A DNA stretch of 64,000 nucleotides from Halonotius aquaticus (GTDB taxonomy: Archaea; Halobacteriota; Halobacteria; Halobacteriales; Haloferacaceae). This document shows, in pieces, positions 43,457-51,069 of the stretch (positions are counted from its first letter, which is position 1; the number at the start of each line of letters is the position of its first letter). Made by a program: the position numbers and the translations under genes. A model generated the notes under the pieces. It was not told the origin of the DNA. It did not search any database and was given only the letters and a program-made list of their open reading frames with translations. The DNA is taken from positions 18,532-82,531 of the forward strand of contig NZ_QKNY01000008.1 in NCBI RefSeq assembly GCF_003605575.1, given 5' to 3'.

Positions 43457-44343
43457 TGGCTGGCTCCAAACACCTGCTCGATGGTTGCCGGATCGATCTC
43501 CGCGCGTTCGTCCTCGGAGAGTTCAAGCTCCGTGAGTCGCGTCTGGAGTTGTTGAAACTCCTCGTTTGTATCGAGGGTTTCCTCAGGGTACTCGGCCCGA
43601 AGGAGCGCGAGCTTCGACTGGAGGGCCAGATACGTCTGTAGTTCAGTGCTATACTCCCGGCGTTCAAACAGGTCTGCCACCACCGCTCGGAGTTCATCTT
43701 GCCGGACAGGTTTCATGAGATACTCGTCGAAGCCCATCTCCATCACATCGAGATCAACATCCTCGGAGGTCACCATGACGACCCGGATATCGTACCGCTG
43801 GGAGCGAATCCACTCAAGCACCTCGCTCCCGGACAGTCCCGGCATTCGGCGGTCAAGCACGACAACACCAACATCGGTATCGAGTTGTCGGAGGGTTTCC
43901 TCACCATCACTGGCGGTTCGAACGGTGTACTCGTCGCTGAGCCAGGTCGTATGCATTGTGCTGACCCGCTTGTGGTCGTCGGCTACCAAGACGACCTGTT
44001 CAGTGTTCGGCTCCGCAAGGTGGGTCTCACTCCAGTCAACAAGGGATTCGATGACGTCGTCGAGCTCCTCGCCGCGTTCGGTCAGCGTATAGCTGACCCG
44101 GAGCGGACTCTGGCTGATCTCACGTCGCTCGATGATCGCATACTCCTGGAGTTCGCTGAGCGCGTCGGTGAGCACCTTCGCGGAGATGCCATCAAGGCGG
44201 CTCTCAAGATCGCTAAAGCCATAGCCATCACTGCCGGACAGACAGCGGACGATTGCGGGATGCCACTTCTTTGAGAGCAGTGAGACACTATCGAGCAGTG
44301 AGTCCGGCACCACCGGTGTCTCGTGTGTCCGAGAATCTTGCAT
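43453..44343 (-). CDS. HxlR-type DNA-binding domain fused to receiver and HalX
   Basis: A 296-residue regulator with an unusual domain order. Residues about 12-105 are an HxlR winged helix (LLSKKWHPAIVRCLSGSD, then VSYTLTERGEEL). Residues 116-225 are a receiver with D122/D123, phosphoacceptor D164 in VVLDRRMPGLSG and K211 in YLMKPVRQDE. Residues 230-296 form a HalX domain (helical, ending IEQVFGASQ). The DNA-binding domain precedes the receiver, opposite to most response regulators. It leads the operon with the giant kinase. A TATA box lies at 44364-44372 and a 10-bp palindrome covers the start site. Confidence 0.85.
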   Translation of the reverse strand: MQDSRTHETPVVPDSLLDSVSLLSKKWHPAIVRCLSGSDGYGFSDLESRLDGISAKVLTDALSELQEYAIIERREISQSPLRVSYTLTERGEELDDVIESLVDWSETHLAEPNTEQVVLVADDHKRVSTMHTTWLSDEYTVRTASDGEETLRQLDTDVGVVVLDRRMPGLSGSEVLEWIRSQRYDIRVVMVTSEDVDLDVMEMGFDEYLMKPVRQDELRAVVADLFERREYSTELQTYLALQSKLALLRAEYPEETLDTNEEFQQLQTRLTELELSEDERAEIDPATIEQVFGASQ

Positions 44344-44352
44344 AGTATACTA
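44343..44352. promoter_or_regulatory. Palindrome TAGTATACTA at the start of the HxlR-receiver gene
   Basis: A perfect 10-bp dyad directly at the translation start, downstream of the TATA box GGATATAAG (44364-44372). HxlR-family proteins often bind short dyads at their own promoters, so this is a candidate autoregulatory operator; its position would block transcription start. Confidence 0.45.
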
Positions 44353-44353
44353 A

Positions 44354-44824
44354 CTACCCGTCAGGATATAAGCACGTTGCCGGATACTGTGCCCATTCGA
44401 ACCAGAATCGTAGTATTGAGTCAATGCGCTCGGTATACGCCGCGGGTGTCTGTGGGAGTTGTACGTAGGCGTTGCCCTCGGCCTGATATATCTGAGTGTT
44501 ATCGCTGTCGTCGGGATCAAGCACAACAACCGGCAGCTGTTCGAGCCGCGGGCTGGCCCTGATCGCCTGAAGCACCGTCTGTCCGTCGGGGAGGGTGAAA
44601 TCAAGCTGTAACAGGACGAGATCAGGCAGTTGGAGCTCGTCTGGTGTCTCACTGGCGGCGATAAGCTGTTTGAGTGCCGCCTGCCCATCAGTGACGACAT
44701 CGACGCTGACTGCGTCGGGCGTCGACTCGGCACAGATGGTCGCCAGATCCACTTTGGGTGTGCCGACAAACAGAACGTGTGAGTTCGCGGTGTCAGCTGT
44801 CGGGGTGATTTGTGCTCCCATCAC
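44354..44824 (-). CDS. Pseudo-receiver protein without phosphorylation residues
   Basis: A 156-residue protein with the receiver fold pattern but none of its catalytic residues. The acid pair becomes Gly21-Thr22 (LFVGTPKVD), the phosphoacceptor becomes Gln73 (LVLLQLDFTLPDG), the switch Ser/Thr is absent in VVVLDPDDS and the lysine becomes Leu123 (AYVQLPQTP). Overall similarity to the active receiver at 37456 remains, including the WITT/FWFEW-type C-terminal helix. It should bind partners without phosphorylation. It lies 10 bp before the HxlR gene on the same strand, but that gene has its own TATA box. Confidence 0.75.
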   Translation of the reverse strand: MMGAQITPTADTANSHVLFVGTPKVDLATICAESTPDAVSVDVVTDGQAALKQLIAASETPDELQLPDLVLLQLDFTLPDGQTVLQAIRASPRLEQLPVVVLDPDDSDNTQIYQAEGNAYVQLPQTPAAYTERIDSILRFWFEWAQYPATCLYPDG

Positions 44825-44900
44825 GCGTGTCCCATCCTGGTCATGACCGCTACCTGAAACAACATTACTGGCATGTCTGAAAAACAGGGGTAAATATGAT

Positions 44901-44955
44901 CGCTAACCGCGGCGTAAGTCGGTCACTAACCTGTTGGTTAGCCTGTTTTTTTACA
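44901..44955 (+). promoter_or_regulatory. Composite promoter element, copy 3 (upstream of the LOV kinase)
   Basis: CGCTAAC-N6-GTAAGTC (44901-44920) matches the upstream dyad of copies 1 and 2 in 11 of 14 arm positions. After 5 bp follows CTAACC-TGTT-GGTTAG (44926-44941), a perfect dyad, and then a T-rich TATA-like tract near 44946-44953. The first ATG after it, at 44980, lies 38 nt from the second dyad, the same distance as in copy 1. Confidence 0.55.
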
Positions 44956-44979
44956 GTTTATCCACGCGTATACGATAAC

Positions 44980-45069
44980 ATGAACAAACAGGTTCAGTCA
45001 AACGCCAACGGCGGGTGTCGAACCTGCGGGTGGCCGTCCGACCGCAAGACCGTTTCGATGGAGCGTTGA
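44980..45069 (+). CDS. 29-residue CxxC mini-protein (putative)
   Basis: A very short open frame, MNKQVQSNANGG followed by CRTCGWPSDRK. Its ATG is at the position, relative to composite element copy 3, where the TasA-like and DUF5305 genes start, so it is the first start codon of that transcript. The single CxxC could bind half a zinc site or act as a redox pair; haloarchaea have many such small Cys-pair proteins. It could instead be a leader peptide for the LOV kinase gene 128 bp downstream. No database check was possible. Confidence 0.4.
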   Translation: MNKQVQSNANGGCRTCGWPSDRKTVSMER

Positions 45070-45197
45070 ATGGCCTCCCACTGTCATCTGAGTCGATCCA
45101 GTCCACGGCGTGTTAGTCGGCTTGCGGCGTTTGCGGGTTGCGGGTGGCGGCTCACACAGCAGCCGACTCACTCGGTGGTTTGGCGAGGTCGCCGCTG

Positions 45198-47192
45198 ATG
45201 TCGACGACCCAACTCTCGGCGGGGACTGCCCGCGATCGCCTTGATTCAATCATTCGACAAGAGGCCCCGATCGAACAGCAAGCGACCGACGCACTCGATC
45301 TCGGTACGGAGTATCTGGAGGCCGATGTCGGCGTTCTCGTCATGCGAGATCCGTCGACTGAGGCGATCGAACAGATCACCAGCACTGACTCCACAGCTGA
45401 TGGTCTCCCTGCTCTCGATGAGTTGGTGACAGCAGGCTGTCACCCGTCCAGCGATCAGAAAACACAGGTGGCACTGCACAACCTTTCGTCACAATCTGTG
45501 GCTGCTACTGGCGGCCACCACGCGACCACCTGCCACGACGACGCCCCCACCTGCCGCTGTTATCTCTACACGCCACTCATCGTCGACGGCACTCACCGCG
45601 GCGAGATCTGTTTTGTCACCCAGGGGCAGCGCTGTGATCCGTTTACGGATGGGGAGCTTCTCTTTGCTGAACTCACGGCCCGACTCCTTGGTCATGAGCT
45701 CAAATGTGATCGGAAGGAGCAGCGACTCCGCAATCAGGCCAACCTCACGACCGTGTTGAACCGCGTGCTTCGCCACAATCTGCGGAACAAACTGACAGTT
45801 ATCCGCGGCCACACACAGGCGATGTCCGACCAGCACGGGTCGACCGAACACAGCGAGCAGATCCTCGAAACCGTCGATCAACTCATTACGCTGGGCGATA
45901 AAGCGCGGGATCTGGAATCGGTGCTGGATCAAACCGCTCCGCGGGAGACAACTGATCTTACCGCCCTCGCCGAGCGTGTCACGACCAGCGTTACCAACAG
46001 CTTCCCATCGGTGTCAGTGACGACTGATGGGCCCGAACAGGTCACCGTTCCGGTACGACCAAGCTTCGAGCGCGTCCTCACAGAGTTGCTTCACAACGCC
46101 GTCAAACACGGTGGCGAGGAGCCAACGGTTCGTGTTGCGATCGACGCAACCGACACGGATGTCACGATGACAATCACTGACGATGGGCCGGGACTCCCGA
46201 AACAGGAACGTGTGGTACTCGAAACCGAGGCTGAGACGCCGCTTGTGCATGGGAGCGGCCTCGGGCTCTGGCTTGTTCATTGGATCGTTGCCAACCACGG
46301 TGGCACCATTACACCGCGTGTGACAGATGCCGGGACGACAATGACGGTCTCGATTCCGCGTCAAGCCGCGCTGGACGGCGACGCAGCACCGATGGCTGAA
46401 CCACGGGTGCCAAAGCTCACGCGAGCGCGTGATCAGTATCGCGCCGTCTTCGAGGAATCCAACGATGCGATGATTATTACCGACGACGATGGACGGATTC
46501 TCGATGCCAACGCAACGGCGGCGACGGTCTATGGCGTTGAAGCAGCGGCACTGCAGGGGCGATATCTTTCCACGTTCCTGCCGGATGACTTCGATTTTGC
46601 GGGCGAATGGGCGTCGTTCCAAACTGAGGGACATACACGTGACACGATGACGATTGTCAATGCCACTGGAGCGAAGCGAACGGTCGAATACGCCGCCACC
46701 GCAGACGTTGTGCCAGGCCAGCATCTGCTTGTCGCCCACGATATCACCGACCGTATCCAGCGGGAAGCCGAGCTACAGATGAAAACACGGGCGATGGACA
46801 ACGCCCCGATCGGCATCACGATCAGTGATCCCAGCACGGATGACAACCCACTGATCTATGCGAACGACAAGTTCTGTGAGCAGGTCGGATACGATAAATC
46901 GGCGGTACTCGGACGGAACTGTCGGTTCCCCCAGGGTGAGGCGACCGATCCCGACACTGTCTCGAAGATCCGTCAAGCGATTGAAGCTGCAGAGCCGATC
47001 ACAGAGACGCTTCGGAACTATCGCAAGGATGGCACGGTTTTCTGGAACCGCCTGACCGTCGCGCCTGTTACCAATGGGCAGGGTACGGTCACAAACTATG
47101 TTGGGTTCCAAGAGGATGTCACCACGCTCGTCGAGCACAATCAAGAGATCGCCTCAGCGCTTAATATCGACAGTAGTCAGTCACGTCAGTAA
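45198..47192 (+). CDS. Histidine kinase with C-terminal PAS and LOV photosensor domains
   Basis: A 664-residue soluble kinase in reversed order. An N-terminal GAF-like domain (about 5-170) is followed by HisKA with H193 in VLRHNLRNKLTVIRG and a HATPase domain (ELLHNAVKHGG, ITDDGPGLP, GSGLGLWLV); then PAS (414-528) and a LOV domain (532-650). The LOV motif GRNCRFPQG holds the photoadduct cysteine C575. The flavin-contact residues are present: NYRKDGTVFWN (two Asn) and NYVGFQEDVT (the Gln). It should sense blue light through FMN. I use the ATG at 45198; the frame is open further upstream without ATG. Confidence 0.88.
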   Translation: MSTTQLSAGTARDRLDSIIRQEAPIEQQATDALDLGTEYLEADVGVLVMRDPSTEAIEQITSTDSTADGLPALDELVTAGCHPSSDQKTQVALHNLSSQSVAATGGHHATTCHDDAPTCRCYLYTPLIVDGTHRGEICFVTQGQRCDPFTDGELLFAELTARLLGHELKCDRKEQRLRNQANLTTVLNRVLRHNLRNKLTVIRGHTQAMSDQHGSTEHSEQILETVDQLITLGDKARDLESVLDQTAPRETTDLTALAERVTTSVTNSFPSVSVTTDGPEQVTVPVRPSFERVLTELLHNAVKHGGEEPTVRVAIDATDTDVTMTITDDGPGLPKQERVVLETEAETPLVHGSGLGLWLVHWIVANHGGTITPRVTDAGTTMTVSIPRQAALDGDAAPMAEPRVPKLTRARDQYRAVFEESNDAMIITDDDGRILDANATAATVYGVEAAALQGRYLSTFLPDDFDFAGEWASFQTEGHTRDTMTIVNATGAKRTVEYAATADVVPGQHLLVAHDITDRIQREAELQMKTRAMDNAPIGITISDPSTDDNPLIYANDKFCEQVGYDKSAVLGRNCRFPQGEATDPDTVSKIRQAIEAAEPITETLRNYRKDGTVFWNRLTVAPVTNGQGTVTNYVGFQEDVTTLVEHNQEIASALNIDSSQSRQ

Positions 47193-47248
47193 TCACCCGG
47201 GACTCGTGGTTCTGCGACGGTCGACACAGGAACAGACCGCGGTGGTGG

Positions 47249-47623
47249 TTAGTCTTGACAGCAGCCGCCGGCCTCGCCGCCGAAGTCAACTGCCAGCGGT
47301 TCAGAAATCGCCTTGTTGACCGCTTCGAGTTTTGCCTGGAGCTCTTCTTGGGCTTCAAGATACTCCTCCATCAGCGGCATGCTGTGGAGCTCTTCTTGGG
47401 CTTCCTGCACCTCACGCATCGATTCGCGGTCGGCGGTTCCGGCCTCTCGATCGAGCATGAACTGGTGGCGAAGCTCCTCAAACTCCTTGATCGCCTCCTG
47501 GGTTTCGGCGTCGTTTTCGACAGCCTCGCTGGCCTCGCGGAACGCCGTATGTTCTGGACAGTCTGCGATTTTCTCGCCGAGTTCTCGACCCAGATCTTCC
47601 AGTGATGCGGTTTCAACGCTCAT
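47249..47623 (-). CDS. YlbF-family helical protein with C-terminal Cys pair
   Basis: A 124-residue acidic, all-helical protein of the YlbF/YmcA (Com_YlbF) family, with long helices around EAIKEFEELRHQFMLDRE and MPLMEEYLEAQEELQAKLEA, and the end GGEAGGCCQD. In Bacillus, YlbF-YmcA-YaaT form an Fe-S-bearing complex that controls mRNA maturation and development; archaeal members are uncharacterised. The vicinal cysteines at the end could ligate a metal or Fe-S cluster (inference). The start is the ATG nearest the conserved region. Confidence 0.82.
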   Translation of the reverse strand: MSVETASLEDLGRELGEKIADCPEHTAFREASEAVENDAETQEAIKEFEELRHQFMLDREAGTADRESMREVQEAQEELHSMPLMEEYLEAQEELQAKLEAVNKAISEPLAVDFGGEAGGCCQD

Positions 47624-47699
47624 AGGCGATATTAGTGATCGATTCGCTTCAATGTGCCGGACGGGTGGCCCCGGAGGCCACATCACCGAACCCAACACG

Positions 47700-48482
47700 T
47701 CAGGCAATCCCGAGCCCACCGAGCACAAGCCGACCCCCGATGACCGTAAGCAAACCCAGCACTGCGATCGCGCGATGCCGACTGTCCACCCGGCGGCGGA
47801 GCCGTCGACCGACCGCAACGCCGAGCACCGAGGGGACGACCGCCGCCACCGAGAGCGCGACGACCGCCGCTGACGGATACAATCCCAAGGCCCCGGCCGC
47901 GGCGACACGCACCCCGTTGATCCCGAGAAACACCATCGCGACGACGCTGACAAAGAGGCCATGCGAGAGGTCAAACGAGCGGAGGTAGGCAACGAGCTGG
48001 ACGCCGACGTTGGTCGCGCCGAACAACAGCCCCGAGCCGCCGCCGACTACGAGCATGACGACCGTCCCCCCGCGGTCGATACCGCTGTCGCCGCCAAGCG
48101 AGGGCAGCGGCAGCGTCGACTGCCGGGAGCCCACGAACGCCAGCGTGATGAGGCCCAACCCGACCCGGACTGGCGCGCCCGGCAGGCGGTCGATAACAGC
48201 CATCCCGATGATCGTTCCCACAAGGGCTGCGAGCATCAGCGGCCAAAACCGCCGGCTACAACGGGTCAGCTCTGGGGCTGAGAGTTCGCTAACGAGCGTA
48301 GCGTTCGCCGATAGGATCGGGATAATCATAAGCACGACAGCGGTTGCGGGCTCGATCACCGTCGCCAGCGCCATCGTGCCGACGAGCGCAAACCCAAAGC
48401 CGGCTAAGCCGTTGACCGCTCCGGAGACCAACAACACAACCACGAGGATCACCAGCAACGACGGCGAGAAGCCAGCGATCAT
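47700..48482 (-). CDS. TSUP-family anion transporter (TauE/SafE-like)
   Basis: A 260-residue integral membrane protein with about eight helices in two repeats, of the sulfite/organosulfonate exporter (TSUP) family. The N-terminal repeat has VNGLAGFGFALVGTMALAT, and the second GGGSGLLFGATNVGVQLVAY. Substrates in the family are sulfite, sulfoacetate, taurine products or similar anions; none can be chosen here. A TATA-like AACTATCT precedes the ATG at 48482 by about 16-24 nt. Its neighbours do not form a sulfur cluster. Confidence 0.85.
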   Translation of the reverse strand: MIAGFSPSLLVILVVVLLVSGAVNGLAGFGFALVGTMALATVIEPATAVVLMIIPILSANATLVSELSAPELTRCSRRFWPLMLAALVGTIIGMAVIDRLPGAPVRVGLGLITLAFVGSRQSTLPLPSLGGDSGIDRGGTVVMLVVGGGSGLLFGATNVGVQLVAYLRSFDLSHGLFVSVVAMVFLGINGVRVAAAGALGLYPSAAVVALSVAAVVPSVLGVAVGRRLRRRVDSRHRAIAVLGLLTVIGGRLVLGGLGIA

Positions 48483-48624
48483 CGATGACTCCGAAGCGAG
48501 ATAGTTGCGGTGCTGGCGGTCGATCTCGCTGTCGTCGTCGGCGCGGGAGGCTTCGCCACAATCAGCAGTTGCGCCGAGTTGAAATATGTCTCCCCCGATT
48601 GTGCACGCGGCGTGCCTTGCCGCC

Positions 48625-49281
48625 TTACGCCACCTGCTTGGTGACGAACTCGACGACGGCCTCGTGTTCGGCGGGGCCGATCCCGTGGCCGCCGGCGTAG
48701 CTCGTGTATTCGACGGCCGCACCGAGCGTTTCAAATCGATCGGCAGCGGCCTCTGTGCGGGCAGCAGGAATGATCTCGTCGGCGTCGCCAGCCGCGAGCA
48801 ACACCGGTTTGTCAGCGATCCCGTCGGGGTCGACATCACTGTGGGAGTCCGGCAGGTAGCCATGCAACGCGACCACCCACGCATACCGGTCGGGGGCATC
48901 GAGCAGCAGCGAGAGGCTGGTGATCGCCCCCTGGCTGAACCCAAACAGACCGATATGGTCGTCGTCGATCCCGTAGGCCTCGACGGCCGCGTCGATGCTC
49001 TCGATAATTAGCTCTCGGCTGCGCTTGAAATCTACCGCGTCGGGTTGACTCTGATGGAGCCCCCCGCCGGTGAGGTCGAGGTCGTACCATGTGTAGCCGC
49101 CCTGCAGGCGATTCGGGGCCTGCAGGCTCACGATATGAAGGCCGTCCGGGAGCGATCGAGCGACGGGCAACAGATCTTCCTCGTTGGCACCGCGGCCGTG
49201 CAGCACGAAGACCGCGGGGGCGGGCTCATCGCTCGGGTCGTCAGGGCCGATATGAACATGTTCGAGTGGCAGGTCGCTCAT
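48625..49281 (-). CDS. Carboxylesterase/phospholipase-type alpha/beta hydrolase
   Basis: A 218-residue serine hydrolase of the phospholipase/carboxylesterase family. It begins with FVLHGRGANEEDLLPVA (oxyanion region), then the nucleophile elbow GLFGFSQGAI, the acid in LLAAGDADEIIP and the histidine in SYAGGHGIGPAEH. Length and motif spacing are complete. Likely substrates are short-chain esters or acylated proteins; a specific role is not evident. The ATG at 49281 precedes MSDLPLEHVHIGPDD; longer frames would run into the divergent Lrp-type gene promoter. Confidence 0.88.
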   Translation of the reverse strand: MSDLPLEHVHIGPDDPSDEPAPAVFVLHGRGANEEDLLPVARSLPDGLHIVSLQAPNRLQGGYTWYDLDLTGGGLHQSQPDAVDFKRSRELIIESIDAAVEAYGIDDDHIGLFGFSQGAITSLSLLLDAPDRYAWVVALHGYLPDSHSDVDPDGIADKPVLLAAGDADEIIPAARTEAAADRFETLGAAVEYTSYAGGHGIGPAEHEAVVEFVTKQVA

Positions 49282-49374
49282 GGTCGCTATAGCCGGGCGG
49301 GCCTCATTAATACGGGAGTAACATCGATGCCACCGATCTGCGGCCAACGCCGACGCCGCCGGCCAGTTGGGGCG

Positions 49375-49384
49375 AAGTTATTTG
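49375..49384 (+). promoter_or_regulatory. TATA box of the Lrp-type regulator gene
   Basis: AAGTTATTTG lies 24-33 nt before the ATG at 49408 and fixes this start within a longer open frame. Confidence 0.5.
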
Positions 49385-49407
49385 CGGATACTGGTTCATC
49401 GTTACCT

Positions 49408-49872
49408 ATGAGCGAGACACACATCGACGAGGTTGACCAAGCGATTCTCCATGCCTTACAGGCGGACGCCCGCAATCTATCGTCGGCCGATATCGCCGAG
49501 CGAACCGGCACCGCCGACAGTACGGTTCGCAAGCGTATCCAACGGCTCGAAGCCGACGGTGTGATCAAAGGCTACAGTGCGGATGTCGACTACGAGCAGT
49601 CAGGGTATCCCCTCCGTATGTTGCTGTACTGTACGGCATCGATCTCCGACCGCGGCGACCTGATCCCCGATATCCTGGCCATCGACGGCGTCATCTCGGT
49701 CCAGGAGTTGGTCACCGGAGAGGAGAATTTGCTTGTCACCGCGGTCGGCGAATCTGATAGCGATATCACGCCGGTCGCCCAGGAACTCCTCGATATGGGC
49801 CTGACCGTCGCCGACGAGGTACTGGTTCGGAGCCACAGGACGACCCCGTTCAGCGAGTTCGACTCGACGTAG
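49408..49872 (+). CDS. Lrp/AsnC-family transcription regulator
   Basis: A 154-residue regulator with an N-terminal helix-turn-helix (DQAILHALQADARNLSSADI, then STVRKRIQRLEADGVIKGY) and a C-terminal RAM-like effector domain (ISVQELVTGEENLLVTAVG). The winged-helix part is a full match to the family; the effector domain is somewhat shortened relative to classic Lrp. It diverges from the esterase gene, and the promoter region between them is a possible target. The ligand is unknown. Confidence 0.88.
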   Translation: MSETHIDEVDQAILHALQADARNLSSADIAERTGTADSTVRKRIQRLEADGVIKGYSADVDYEQSGYPLRMLLYCTASISDRGDLIPDILAIDGVISVQELVTGEENLLVTAVGESDSDITPVAQELLDMGLTVADEVLVRSHRTTPFSEFDST

Positions 49873-49901
49873 CCGCTTCGCTGTGTCTGCGGCTTGCTTG
49901 A

Positions 49902-50918
49902 TCAGACAACAACCTGTTTGATATCCAGTCCGGTTGCCCGACGAACAACAGCCGAGATCGGATTGACCGTTCCCGAGAGATTGTCGGAATCGCCATCAAG
50001 GACGAGCAATGCTGCCCGCCGGCCAGGCTCGATCACCCCGCAGTTGAGATCGGCAATCTCTGCCCCGGCCTGCGTCGCCATCCGCAAGACTTCGCGGTCG
50101 GTCACGTCGTAGGTTTTCGCCGTAAACGCCATCTCACGAAACATCGACGGCGGGTTGAGCATGACGTTATCCGTCCCAAGCGCGACGGTTGTGTGATCAA
50201 GCAACTCAGGGATTGGTGGTCGCCCGACGCCGAGGACAGCGTTCGCACGTGGGCAGACCGCAATCGGAATCGCTTGGTCGGCGACTCGTTTTAGGTGCTC
50301 GGCTTCGGCATGCACCATATGAACCAGTAGCTCCGGCTCGTAGTCTAAGGCGGGGTGGATGTCGGTTGCATCGGGCTCGCCGGCGTGGATGGCGAACGGT
50401 TTGTTCGCCTCGCGGGCGGCCGCACGCTCGTCGGTAAACTCGTCGTCGTTTGCGCCGCTGGCCCCGTAACCATCGGCGAGTTCGAGGACTGACGCCGGGC
50501 CGCTGCCGAAAATGACCGCGTCGGTTGCTGTTTCGCTGGCAGCTGTTCGGAGGGCCTCGGTGCCCGCCTCACCTGACTCCCGAAAATCGAGATGTGCCGC
50601 AGTCCCCGTGTCTGCCATGAATCGGAGGGTGCGGCGCATCGCCGCGATGAGTTCATCACGGCTGGCGGCGGCCAACCGGCGGTGTTTCTCGCTGTCCGGT
50701 GGCGCGACCGCCTCGTCTAACGAGAGGCCGACACCGGCTTCCTTGGCCACCGAGTCACCGATGTGGGTGTGGGCGTTGACGAACGCCGGCAGGACGATAT
50801 CGGTCGAGTCCGTGGCCGTCTCCTCGACGGCCGTAATCTGCCCGTCGTCGACGACGACCCGGCCACAAACCGGCGCAAAGGAGTCCCCGGCGAGAATCGT
50901 CCCCTCAAACTGTTGCAT
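49902..50918 (-). CDS. Amidohydrolase-superfamily deaminase-like enzyme
   Basis: A 338-residue metal-dependent hydrolase. It has the N-terminal beta-sandwich, the metal site VNAHTHIGDS, HLDFRES, the FAIHAGEPD and MVHAEAEHL histidines, and the closing acid in VALGTDNVML. Such proteins include deaminases of S-adenosylhomocysteine, methylthioadenosine, guanine or cytosine. The length is shorter than the 400-450 residues of MTA/SAH deaminases, so the substrate is left open. It diverges from the carbonic-anhydrase-like gene. Confidence 0.85.
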   Translation of the reverse strand: MQQFEGTILAGDSFAPVCGRVVVDDGQITAVEETATDSTDIVLPAFVNAHTHIGDSVAKEAGVGLSLDEAVAPPDSEKHRRLAAASRDELIAAMRRTLRFMADTGTAAHLDFRESGEAGTEALRTAASETATDAVIFGSGPASVLELADGYGASGANDDEFTDERAAAREANKPFAIHAGEPDATDIHPALDYEPELLVHMVHAEAEHLKRVADQAIPIAVCPRANAVLGVGRPPIPELLDHTTVALGTDNVMLNPPSMFREMAFTAKTYDVTDREVLRMATQAGAEIADLNCGVIEPGRRAALLVLDGDSDNLSGTVNPISAVVRRATGLDIKQVVV

Positions 50919-50966
50919 ACCTCAGTCCACCAGTTCAGCCCCGATATGTGTTTCCACCATCGGCCA

Positions 50967-51011
50967 ACGAACAGGCTGGTAAATTTTATATCAAATACGA
51001 ACAGATTGGTA
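50967..51011 (+). repeat. 15-bp direct repeats flanking the TATA box of the CA-like gene
   Basis: ACGAACAGGCTGGTA (50967-50981) and ACGAACAGATTGGTA (50997-51011) differ at two positions and are exactly 30 bp apart, three helical turns. The TATA box TTTTATATC (50984-50992) lies between them. One copy occupies the upstream activator position and the other overlaps the expected transcription start, a pattern suited to a dimeric or cooperative regulator. Confidence 0.6.
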
Positions 51012-51069
51012 TTCAAGATGTGGTTTCGGCGATCCGTGGAGAGACTCTGTCGGCTGCGTGGAGGCCAGC

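Larger units (their letters stand above)
44825..45197. other. Divergent intergenic region with regulatory dyads
   Basis: 373 bp between the pseudo-receiver gene and the LOV kinase gene. It holds composite element copy 3 (44901-44955), a 29-codon ORF (44980-45069) and about 130 bp for which I see no further feature. GTTCGA-like sequence near 45017 on the minus strand recalls a tRNA T-loop but no stems fit. Confidence 0.6.

Noticed and set aside
44998..45030. Possible tRNA from a GTTCGA T-loop-like sequence on the minus strand
   Set aside because: The adjoining bases do not pair into a T-stem and no acceptor or anticodon arm could be drawn.
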